DNA from: Nostoc sp. PCC 7107
Lineage (GTDB): Bacteria; Cyanobacteriota; Cyanobacteriia; Cyanobacteriales; Nostocaceae
Assembly: GCF_000316625.1 (NCBI RefSeq)
Contig: NC_019676.1
Location: 4,916,501 to 4,980,500, forward strand
Direction of reading: 5' to 3'
DNA length: 64,000 nucleotides
Both the position numbers and the translations under genes were made by a program. Each line of letters starts with the position of its first letter. Positions within the stretch are counted from its first letter, which is position 1. The notes beneath the pieces are model-generated. The model was not told the origin of the DNA, did not search any database, and worked only from the letters and a program-made list of their open reading frames with translations. Shown here in pieces: positions 46,124-53,969 of this stretch.

Positions 46124-46495
46124 ATGCCAAAATATAATCTATTTGTATGTAAATCCTGTCATCGTTCATCTGAAGAACGACCAGAAAAGCCCCCTTTTGA
46201 TGGGGATATTTTACTTGACAAACTAAATAATTTATGCAAAGAAAAATTCTCATTTAATGAACTTGAGATTAAACCAGTTGAATGTTTGTGGGCTTGTAAT
46301 CAAGGCTGTGTTGTAGCTGCTTCTCACCCAGACAAACCCAGCTATCTTTTCGTCAATTTGACTCCAGAAGAAGGCGCAGCATCCTTGTTAGAATTTATGC
46401 AATTGTATATCAAAAGTCGTAAAGGTAACGTAGCTTGGAAACAATTACCTGAAGTGTTACAATCTGCTATTTTCGCGCAAATTCCGCCTAGGTAA
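46124..46495 (+). CDS. DUF1636 cysteine-rich, ferredoxin-like protein
   Basis: A 123-residue DUF1636 protein. Six cysteines at 9, 12, 38, 54, 58 and 62 form CKSC and a CLWACNQGC motif, as in thioredoxin-fold [2Fe-2S] or other metal-binding proteins. The family is often next to metal-uptake genes. With only a 4-bp gap to binding protein 3 it is surely co-transcribed with it. A cytoplasmic role in iron release, redox or metal sensing is inferred; the cofactor is not known. Confidence 0.83.
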   Translation: MPKYNLFVCKSCHRSSEERPEKPPFDGDILLDKLNNLCKEKFSFNELEIKPVECLWACNQGCVVAASHPDKPSYLFVNLTPEEGAASLLEFMQLYIKSRKGNVAWKQLPEVLQSAIFAQIPPR

Positions 46496-46774
46496 AGGTA
46501 GTGGTGGTTATATGCAAGCGATCGCACTAAACTCACTTTTAATTTACAAGTCCCTACCTTTATTTATGGTAATCTATTTCATTTATCTTATCGGTTAAAA
46601 GTCTAAAATCAATTAGCATTTTTAGAAAAAATAGCGTTTCTCAAGCAAATGAAGTGGAGGCGAACGCCCTTACAATAATTTGTATCTCACTAGACGAAGA
46701 AAGGCTATAAAAATTTTATTTAACTCTGAAAAAATCTGATAATATCTAATTTAGAATTTCAATAATTAAGCTAA

Positions 46775-47545
46775 ATGTCTTTTATTCAAGATTTTAAAAA
46801 TGCCAATGCCATGATTATCGGAGCCAGCCAAGGCATTGGTTTAGGTTTTGTTAAAAAACTACTTCAAAATACAAAAATTAACAAAATCTACGCAACATAT
46901 CGTCAAGCACAAACAGCAGAAGAATTATTAGCTTTAACATCTGAATATGCTGATAAATTAACTTGTATAGAAATGGATATTACTGATGAGTTACAAATTA
47001 TTGAAGCTGTAAGAAATATCAGCACACAAATCAATAAACTACACTTCGTCATTAACTGCGTAGGACTGTTACATGAAGGTGATTTTCAACCCGAAAAAAG
47101 CTTAAGACAAATTAACCCAGAAAATTTGCTGCGCTATTTTCAAATTAACAGTATTGGTGCAGTATTACTAGCTAAACATTTATTACCTTTATTTCGTCAT
47201 AAAGAACCCAGCGTGTTTGCCAGTATCTCTGCTAAAGTGGGCAGTATTGGCGACAACCAACTGGGAGGATGGTATGGTTATCGTGCTTCTAAAGCGGCGC
47301 TGAATATGTTGATGCGAACAGTCGCAATTGAGTATGGTAGAAGTTGTCCTCAGACTTTGGTTGTAACTTTACATCCTGGAACAACTGATACTCGTCTTTC
47401 TCGTCCATTTCAGCGCAGTTTACCACCAGACAAATTATTTTCAGTAGAACGTACTGTTACCCAATTATTAACTGTAATTGAACAACTGGAAGCAGGCGAT
47501 AGTGGGCAATTTTTTTCCTGGGATGGAAGCAAATTACCTTGGTAA
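46775..47545 (+). CDS. Short-chain dehydrogenase/reductase (C-factor-like)
   Basis: A 256-residue SDR with the cofactor motif GASQGIG at residues 16-22, the NAG-equivalent INCVGLLHEG, catalytic Ser in SISAKVGS, and YGYRASKAAL with the Tyr-x3-Lys pair. It resembles C-factor/CsgA-type SDRs by the YGYRASKAALNMLMRT block. An NAD(P)H-dependent oxidoreductase of unknown substrate. Not obviously part of the iron cluster: a 279-bp spacer without terminator separates them. Confidence 0.9.
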   Translation: MSFIQDFKNANAMIIGASQGIGLGFVKKLLQNTKINKIYATYRQAQTAEELLALTSEYADKLTCIEMDITDELQIIEAVRNISTQINKLHFVINCVGLLHEGDFQPEKSLRQINPENLLRYFQINSIGAVLLAKHLLPLFRHKEPSVFASISAKVGSIGDNQLGGWYGYRASKAALNMLMRTVAIEYGRSCPQTLVVTLHPGTTDTRLSRPFQRSLPPDKLFSVERTVTQLLTVIEQLEAGDSGQFFSWDGSKLPW

Positions 47546-47562
47546 TTGAATCTCAGATAGGT

Positions 47563-47853
47563 TTACAAGTCAGGAAACATTTTATCTCCAAAGAAACCAG
47601 GGTCGCGTAAAGCGCACGAAAAAGTAAATTGACCAGTAAAATTATTAAAATGTGGACGACATTCTCCATCTTCAGTACTGATAGTTTGATCTGGTAATTT
47701 TTCGCCAACATAATAGCGAATTCTAGCACGACCTCTGCGAATTAGACTTTTAGTACGCCTTTTATCAGGTTCATTTTTGGTATTAACACCACCGCATATA
47801 CTAGCTGCTACTTGTGGAGTTAATTCAGTTAACAATTCCTGATGAGATGACAT
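47563..47853 (-). CDS. Small peptide precursor with double-glycine-type leader (CTB-bacteriocin-like)
   Basis: A 96-residue protein. Its first 22 residues, MSSHQELLTELTPQVAASIC plus GG, look like the leader of cyanobacterial CTB-family bacteriocin-like peptides (typical pattern LFTELS...QQEVVAGG), which are cut after Gly-Gly by a C39-protease exporter. The core of 74 residues is basic and Arg-rich first (DKRRTKSLIRRGRARIRYY), then contains two cysteines (GECRPH, FSCALRD). No exporter or maturase is adjacent. Without the leader similarity I would call it hypothetical. Convergent with the SDR gene, 17 bp apart. Confidence 0.6.
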   Translation of the reverse strand: MSSHQELLTELTPQVAASICGGVNTKNEPDKRRTKSLIRRGRARIRYYVGEKLPDQTISTEDGECRPHFNNFTGQFTFSCALRDPGFFGDKMFPDL

Positions 47854-48438
47854 GATTATGAGCCTTAGACTAAGTATGTCATCTAAATATAAGCCTTGTG
47901 TCTCAATAATTCGTAAATCTTAAGATAGAACCTAGATGATGATTGTGGATAAATGCGATCGCAATATATGCGTATCTACTTTTACTAAGTTAAATATGTC
48001 TTAGATACTCACACGAGTAAACAAAACTCTACGTTATTAATCATTTTACTTGATTATACAATATTGAAGTCCGAACTATTTGCAAAAAACTATATTTTTC
48101 GGACATTAATCCTGAATTTATTTAATTGATCAAAATCGCTGAAACTATTCAATATAACTTTTCAGCACAATATTTAATTCATTCTTTGGTTCAATAGGAT
48201 TAATTCCTTAGTTGCCTTAAAATTCTCAGCAAGATATAAGGCGTTGAGACATTTGTAAAGTTCATAATCTGTTTAATTACCAACGACACACGGATCAATT
48301 GTGTAATGCTTTGATCATTTGAGTAAATATTCAAATATAAACTTATACTTTCCGGCTAGAAGTTAGTAACTGACTCTTTAGTCCTTTTTCTAATATTTCA
48401 TTTGTATTGTTAATTCCAACTATGTATTGGGTTTGCTC
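47854..48438. other. Divergent spacer, about 585 bp
   Basis: AT-rich region between the minus-strand peptide gene and the plus-strand large outer-membrane-like gene. One HIP1 site near 47955; no operator, hairpin or coding frame identified. Confidence 0.5.
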
Positions 48439-51165
48439 ATGTTTAAGCAATTATTTTGTGGCCATCGATATATTACAACTTTGCTGTTTACATTATTGTC
48501 TTTTACTAATTTTATCATAGATAAAGCAGAAGCGAAAACTACTCCATTTCCAAGATTAATCAATCCACATAAAGTAAATAATAAATTCCCAATATTAGTA
48601 ACTAATAAAATTCTCTTAAATGAGAATAGCTATATTTCACAAAATTTAACTCCAGAGCCAGTTAGAGTTTTCCCTAACTTTAATGACATAAATAACCCAA
48701 AAATATTTAATCAATTTCTCGCGCCAGAAGCTGATTTTTATGAGCCTGATGTAAGCAAACCAAATCATATTTCAAAGAAAAAAAAGTTACAAATATTTAT
48801 ATTGAATGCTCTGACTAATAGTGCCAGTAGATATCCTTGGATAATTGACCCCAGAGATAATTTAACTTTTACTGCATCTTCGTTTAATCCCTTTCAAAAT
48901 ACTAATTATATTGATTTTTCCATTAAGTTTTCAGCAGAAGATTCCATAGTTGAGCGATTTAATTTTGCCCACTTTCCTCAAGAAGACCAATTCTACTGGG
49001 TACTACCTGGGAATCGAATTGTAGTCGAAACTCAGGGATGGCAAAGTGGGATTTTGTATCAAGGAGAAACCACAGACTTTGAACGTATACAGGTTGTGAG
49101 ATTAACTCAAAGACTCTGGGGAATGCAAGCCGTTTCTTCCCTTCCTCAAGATTTTCAAGAACTAGTAGGAGAAACTGATATAAGCCAATTTTCTATTCAA
49201 TCAATTGCAGCCGAGTTAGTGAATCCAGAGGGTATTCCTGCACCTCCTGTTCAGATTAATAATCCGAGTACAGTAAATAGTTCAAATATAACGGCACTCA
49301 TTCCTAATATTTCTAGATTGAATGCCAATAATCCACCTTTAATTTTACAATCTTTTCCTACTAATAACTTACAACCATTATTAGGAGATGTCAGTCTCCG
49401 TAGAGGAACGGTCATCCCTAGAGATAATTTAAAACAAGCTGGATTTATTTGGGGGAATCCTTTAACTGGTGAAAGAACGCAATTTCAAGCTTCAACTACA
49501 TCTATACCTGGAATCAAATTAGGGAATCGACAACAATTTGATAATTCTGATTTATTTGACATTTTGCTAAATCCTGATATTAGTGATAAACAACGTAATT
49601 TTTCTTATCTAAATTCATTATTTTGGGTTACTTTGGGTCAACGACAAAATATACTCAGAACTAGAGATAAAACAGAAAATCAGAACTGGCAGAGATTTTA
49701 TTTCAGTCGTCCGCATAATCGGACTTTATTACAGTATGATTCTTTACTCAATAAAGCAACATATACGAATATTTATAGTAACCCTGGTGCTTCCTTATCT
49801 TTCTCTGTTGATCAAATAGATGTAGATCAGATACAAACTGCTAATGCTTCTTTAGGAATGCTTGCAGGAGGCCTTTTCGAGTTAATACATCTTCCCGAAC
49901 TAGAACAAAGTTTGCAAGAAGCTCAAGAGAGATTTTCTCGACAAGAAAATTTTGCACCTATTAACTCAAAAGCGACACCAGAACAGAGAAGAAAAATCAA
50001 TCAAATTCTCAATAGAACACTTTTTTTAGGTAATCGTACAAGTAGTTTAGAGCAAGTTTCTGGAACTTTTACCTTGCCGAGTACGATTACTCCAAATAGT
50101 TCTAGTATTTTACAAATTCGCACTGGTAATTATCGTAGAGCCGTTCAATTTATAGATGGAAAACGTACTTGGCGAGAAGGTGAAACTTATATTTCTAAAA
50201 TAGATGTTTCAAATCGAAGTTTTGTCCGTTTTTCATCTGTTAATGTACCTATTCCTGCAAAACAAACATCTGTTTTTCCAAATAATCGCTCATCAGCTTT
50301 ACAAGTAACTTTAATTAGTCCTGATGGTCAGGATTTCGTGCAGAATTTTAATTCATCTGATATTACAAGCGTTCCGGTAAATATCCGTTCCTTTGATTTG
50401 GCTTTTGATAATATCGAATTAAGCCAAAATGGGCGGTTGATTACTTACTTACAAACTTTTAATGGATATTTATCTTTACCTACCTTAGAAGGTCTATGGG
50501 CTGGTTCTACTGGCAATTGGAATTATAGTATTAATTCAGGGATTTGGTTTAATTTAAATGCAGATAATGGATTTAATATTGTAAATAAACTTGGTAACTC
50601 AGAGCCTACATTTGGTATTTATACTAATGGTTTATTAAACTATATCAATACTCGTATAAAATTTAATGCTGCTGGAGAAACTCAAGCTATTACTAGCCAT
50701 ATTCCAGCTTTACGATTTCATTGGAATAGTGGAGCTAACTATCAAAATTCTGCTTATATAAATTTGAGTTACTCCTTTATTCGTCAAGATAAATATAGGA
50801 ATAACTATTCATTGGCTACAGGCATTGTATTTTATGACGAAACCCGTCGTTTAAGACAAGCCGGATTTTTTCAAGGTGGATTGGAATTTGGCACAGGTTT
50901 GGAGTTGAAAACTAGTATAGAAATAAGTGAAAATTTTTTCTACACTCTAGAAGGCGTTCAAAAAGTAAACTCTAATTGGTATTTTGGAGCTTATCTGCAA
51001 AATTTTCGGGATATTAGCCGTGGTATTAGAAGTAGAATTAATGATTTTGCTTATGGATTATTAATTAAGCGTGAGATTCCTAATAATGCTATGTTTTGGG
51101 AGTCTCGTTTAGGAATAAGTGGAAGTACATTTGAAGCTCGTTTTGAGGGGGGTTTTCGCTTCTAA
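48439..51165 (+). CDS. Large predicted outer-membrane protein, unknown function
   Basis: A 908-residue protein from ATG 48439 (MFKQLFCGHRYITTLLFTLL); an in-frame TTG at 48427 is less likely. A signal peptide (to about EAKT) is followed by a long Asn/Ser-rich region and a C-terminal half with alternating strand-like segments. The end, GSTFEARFEGGFRF, finishes in Phe, as Omp barrels recognised by BamA do. I do not recognise the family; there is no TonB plug, POTRA or known passenger motif. Low-complexity Asn/Ile-rich composition and lower GC set it apart from neighbours, which may mean different origin. Confidence 0.65.
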   Translation: MFKQLFCGHRYITTLLFTLLSFTNFIIDKAEAKTTPFPRLINPHKVNNKFPILVTNKILLNENSYISQNLTPEPVRVFPNFNDINNPKIFNQFLAPEADFYEPDVSKPNHISKKKKLQIFILNALTNSASRYPWIIDPRDNLTFTASSFNPFQNTNYIDFSIKFSAEDSIVERFNFAHFPQEDQFYWVLPGNRIVVETQGWQSGILYQGETTDFERIQVVRLTQRLWGMQAVSSLPQDFQELVGETDISQFSIQSIAAELVNPEGIPAPPVQINNPSTVNSSNITALIPNISRLNANNPPLILQSFPTNNLQPLLGDVSLRRGTVIPRDNLKQAGFIWGNPLTGERTQFQASTTSIPGIKLGNRQQFDNSDLFDILLNPDISDKQRNFSYLNSLFWVTLGQRQNILRTRDKTENQNWQRFYFSRPHNRTLLQYDSLLNKATYTNIYSNPGASLSFSVDQIDVDQIQTANASLGMLAGGLFELIHLPELEQSLQEAQERFSRQENFAPINSKATPEQRRKINQILNRTLFLGNRTSSLEQVSGTFTLPSTITPNSSSILQIRTGNYRRAVQFIDGKRTWREGETYISKIDVSNRSFVRFSSVNVPIPAKQTSVFPNNRSSALQVTLISPDGQDFVQNFNSSDITSVPVNIRSFDLAFDNIELSQNGRLITYLQTFNGYLSLPTLEGLWAGSTGNWNYSINSGIWFNLNADNGFNIVNKLGNSEPTFGIYTNGLLNYINTRIKFNAAGETQAITSHIPALRFHWNSGANYQNSAYINLSYSFIRQDKYRNNYSLATGIVFYDETRRLRQAGFFQGGLEFGTGLELKTSIEISENFFYTLEGVQKVNSNWYFGAYLQNFRDISRGIRSRINDFAYGLLIKREIPNNAMFWESRLGISGSTFEARFEGGFRF

Positions 51166-51649
51166 AGCTGATTGCTAGTATCGGTAATCAAATTATTGCT
51201 AGACTTTTAGGCGCTTATTTGGTTAGTTGTGGAGTTGGTCTAACCATAGGTAGTGGTGACGCTTGTAAGTAGGTAGGTGTTAAAAATTGTCGTTATGACA
51301 AGGCAGGAGGGAAGAGGTTTTCAATCCACTTTATTTTTTGTTACATAGTTCGGTTCATTTGCACCGTTCTACTTATCGCAATGGTTTAAATGTAGGTAAG
51401 TATTTAGGAGTGGTGAAATAAACAGAGGAGTTAACCCACCAAGCTCTTTGAGCCAGAAAAGCACGGTTATGTAGAGCCAACTAGTGAAGAAAATGAACAG
51501 CTTCTGATGGTATACGCCAAGCAATAAGTTGTTATAGTAAAGTGCTGAGTATAAACCCTATATCTTCGAGGCTTTGAACAATCAAACATTGTCCGAGCCT
51601 AAGTAACTACGGCTATGGCTCACAGACTTAGAGGAATTTAATTAAAGAT
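51166..51649. other. 484-bp spacer with possible gene remnants
   Basis: Two short frames look like decayed coding sequence: 51168-51272 reads LIASIGNQIIARLLGAYLVS then CGVGLTIGSGDACK, and 51441-51527 reads KLFEPEKHGYVEPTSEENEQ then LLMVYAKQ and stop. Neither has a start or a recognised family. Confidence 0.35.
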
Positions 51650-52837
51650 ATGAATACAGAGAATGTTACAAATTTATCATCCCTAGAGCAAAAGGGATCA
51701 GAATTCACTCGTTCTTCCGGAGGTGAATCAGCTTGTTTACATGACCAGGAAATACCTGAATTGGACTTATTTAGTCCTTTAAAAATCCGCGATTTAACTT
51801 TGCCAAATCGTGTGGCCATGTCACCTATGTGTCAATATTCCGCTGAGAATGGAATAGCAAATGATTGGCACTTTGTTCATTTGGGAAGCAGGGCTGTTGG
51901 CGGTGCTGGTTTAATCATGGTGGAAGCAACAGCAGTCACATCCCAAGGGCGCATTACACCCGGTGATCTCGGTCTTTGGGATGATACTCAGATTGAACCA
52001 TTAGCCCGCATTGTACGTTTTGTTCAGCAACAGGGAGCAGTTGCGGGTATTCAACTGGCTCATGCGGGTAGAAAAGCAAGTTGTCATGTTCCCTGGTTGG
52101 GTGGTACACCTTTAACACCTGAATTAGGTGCTTGGCCTACAATTGCACCCAGCGCGATTCCATTTCATGACAATAGTCCTGTTCCCAAGGCTTTGGATGA
52201 GCGTGGTATTGAAGAAGTTATTATAGCGTTTGTTCAAACAGCAGAGCGATCGCTGCAAGCTGGTTTTCAAGTTATTGAAATTCATGCGGCTCATGGATAC
52301 TTGTTGCATTCTTTTCTGTCACCACTCAGTAATCAGCGAACAGACATTTACGGAGGTTCTCTAGAAAATAGAATGCGTTTATTGCTGGAAGTAGCCAGAC
52401 GGATACGCGAGATTTTACCACCAGGAATGCCACTTTTTGTTCGTATCTCTGCTACTGATTGGGTAGAAGGAGGTTGGGATATTGAACAATCAGTGATCTT
52501 ATCTCGTGAATTAAAAAGTTTAGGTGTTGATTTAATTGATGTTTCTACAGGTGGCTTAGTACCTCACGCCAAAATTCCTGTCGAAAAGGGTTATCAAGTG
52601 CCTTTTGCTGCCAAAATCAGGCAAGAATCTCAAATCAATACCGCAGCTGTAGGGATGATAACTGAAGCTGAGTATGCCAATCAAATAATTACTCGTGGCT
52701 GCGCCGATTTGGTTCTGATTGGTCGAGAATTGCTGCGCGACCCATATTGGTCTATTCACGCTCAAGGTCATTTGGATGAAGTTCCCAACTGGCCTGTACC
52801 TTATGGTTATGCGGTAAAACGACAAAAACGTAGATAG
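51650..52837 (+). CDS. NADH:flavin oxidoreductase of the Old Yellow Enzyme family (YqjM-like)
   Basis: A 395-residue FMN enzyme. The barrel begins at about residue 40 (LFSPLKIRDLTLPNRVAMSP), with the thermophilic-like OYE motif MCQYS, GRITPGDLGLW, QLAHAGRKAS, substrate-binding IEIHAAHGYLLHSF and LSPLSNQRTDIYGGS, and FMN-phosphate-binding VLIGRELLRDPYW. It reduces activated C=C bonds with NAD(P)H. The first ~38 residues are a polar extension absent from most relatives; a start within it is possible but no ATG follows before the barrel. The physiological substrate is unknown. Confidence 0.9.
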   Translation: MNTENVTNLSSLEQKGSEFTRSSGGESACLHDQEIPELDLFSPLKIRDLTLPNRVAMSPMCQYSAENGIANDWHFVHLGSRAVGGAGLIMVEATAVTSQGRITPGDLGLWDDTQIEPLARIVRFVQQQGAVAGIQLAHAGRKASCHVPWLGGTPLTPELGAWPTIAPSAIPFHDNSPVPKALDERGIEEVIIAFVQTAERSLQAGFQVIEIHAAHGYLLHSFLSPLSNQRTDIYGGSLENRMRLLLEVARRIREILPPGMPLFVRISATDWVEGGWDIEQSVILSRELKSLGVDLIDVSTGGLVPHAKIPVEKGYQVPFAAKIRQESQINTAAVGMITEAEYANQIITRGCADLVLIGRELLRDPYWSIHAQGHLDEVPNWPVPYGYAVKRQKRR

Positions 52838-52853
52838 ATAACTGTTTATATAG

Positions 52854-53064
52854 CAATACGGTTCAGTTAAGGTGATGAGAGTTGATTTCTCAATTTCTGC
52901 TTACCTATCAGACAATCAGCAAGATTTGGCGGAGAATCCCCCAAGCCCCCGATTGGGTGACGGTTGCGTCCCCCAAACCCCCTCCAAAATCATTCTTACA
53001 TTTTTGGTTGAGTAATTATTTGTTGGTTTTGTTGTAATTTAGTTTTCTTATCTGAACCGTATTG
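52854..53064. mobile_element. MITE-like element, 211 bp, with 18-bp terminal inverted repeats
   Basis: Left end CAATACGGTTCAGTTAAG (52854-52871) and right end CTTATCTGAACCGTATTG (53047-53064) are inverse copies with one mismatch. The interior has C-rich segments (GAATCCCCCAAGCCCCC) and no coding frame. No clear target duplication at the flanks. A transposase in trans would be needed for movement. Confidence 0.75.
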
Positions 53065-53100
53065 GTTTATGTAACAGTCCTAAATCATTTGTGAACAATA

Positions 53101-53133
53101 AGATCCCCGACTTCTTTGAGAAGTCGGGGATCT
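53101..53133. terminator. Hairpin repeat, copy 3 (perfect 15-bp stem)
   Basis: AGATCCCCGACTTCT and AGAAGTCGGGGATCT around TTG, followed by TTTAG. The flank TTGTGAACAATA matches the flank of copy 2 (TTGTGAACAACA). It could terminate the OYE gene but is 264 bp from the stop, so repeat identity is the safer call. Confidence 0.65.
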
Positions 53134-53178
53134 TTTAGTTACCGAGAAAGGTAGAGTGCAAGATATGAATATTAGCTT

Positions 53179-53257
53179 TATAGCAGTAGTCAGATATGTT
53201 AGGACAACTTGAAAGCTTGAATGCCAGGAATAGTAAGACTTTTCCTCCTGCCTTATG
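53179..53257 (-). repeat. Dispersed repeat, copy C (inverted, shortened)
   Basis: Inverse of copies A and B: TATAGCAGTAGTCAGATATG, then core CCAGGAATAGTAAGACTTTTCC, then CTCCTGCC. The far TATAGC boundary and heptad block are eroded. Confidence 0.75.
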
Positions 53258-53277
53258 CTTTATTTGTCACAACCTAG

Positions 53278-53754
53278 TTAATCTAAACCATCATTACCAA
53301 CAGCAGCCCTGACAAGTGCTGCGAATTCATCCAGGGTCAAATTTCCATATCTTAGTTTTTCAACTATGGCGGCTCTGATAGAACCTTCTGGTACTGTATA
53401 AGGCAGTGGTAATAGTCCGCCAGTGTGGAGTGTAACGCTTGGTGTGGAAATATGAGTTACTGGATCTATATATGAAACTCCTGTCACTGTATAACTACCG
53501 TTGAATCCGGCAAAAAACGTACCTAAAGGGGGGTTGATTTGAGCCGCAGCAGTGGATAAATAATTACTAGGGGTAACATATACTACCGCACCCGCAAAGG
53601 AACCTGGGTCTCCAGAAGAAAAATCGCTAATTGGGTTTTCTATTAAAGTTTGTGCTGATGCTGGGGTAGAGAGAAAGGTTAAGCAGCTAATTAATCCCGT
53701 CAAAAATAGACCTGCTTGCCATAAAATTCCAGCAGAACGAGAATTTAACATCAT
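53278..53754 (-). CDS. Hypothetical secreted protein, 158 residues
   Basis: A signal peptide (GILWQAGLFLTGLISCLTFL, cleavage after ASAQ) precedes a mature part of about 120 residues rich in Gly, Ser, Thr and Pro, with a C-terminal helical segment RAAIVEKLRYGNLTLDEFAA. No domain recognised. The start at ATG 53754 is supported by AAGGA 9-10 bp upstream. Expected in the periplasm or outside. Monocistronic. Confidence 0.65.
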   Translation of the reverse strand: MMLNSRSAGILWQAGLFLTGLISCLTFLSTPASAQTLIENPISDFSSGDPGSFAGAVVYVTPSNYLSTAAAQINPPLGTFFAGFNGSYTVTGVSYIDPVTHISTPSVTLHTGGLLPLPYTVPEGSIRAAIVEKLRYGNLTLDEFAALVRAAVGNDGLD

Positions 53755-53969
53755 ATTAGAAAATCCTTGGATTTGAGAAATTTAGTCTTGTTTGCTGGAT
53801 GTTGTCTATGCAAGTTAATAAAACTAATGTAGTCTTGTTTTGAAGTGATATGAAGGTCAGTATCATCTGTGTTTATGGGGTTGTATCTGGCGCTTGATTT
53901 TAGAGAATTGCTCTAATTAATAAGATATAAGTTTTTTTTGATCAGGAGAGAAATTTAAAAGACATAATT

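Larger units (their letters stand above)
52838..53277. other. 440-bp repeat-rich spacer
   Basis: Almost wholly made of mobile or repeated elements: a 211-bp MITE (52854-53064), hairpin repeat copy 3 (53101-53133) and dispersed repeat copy C (53179-53257). Confidence 0.7.
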
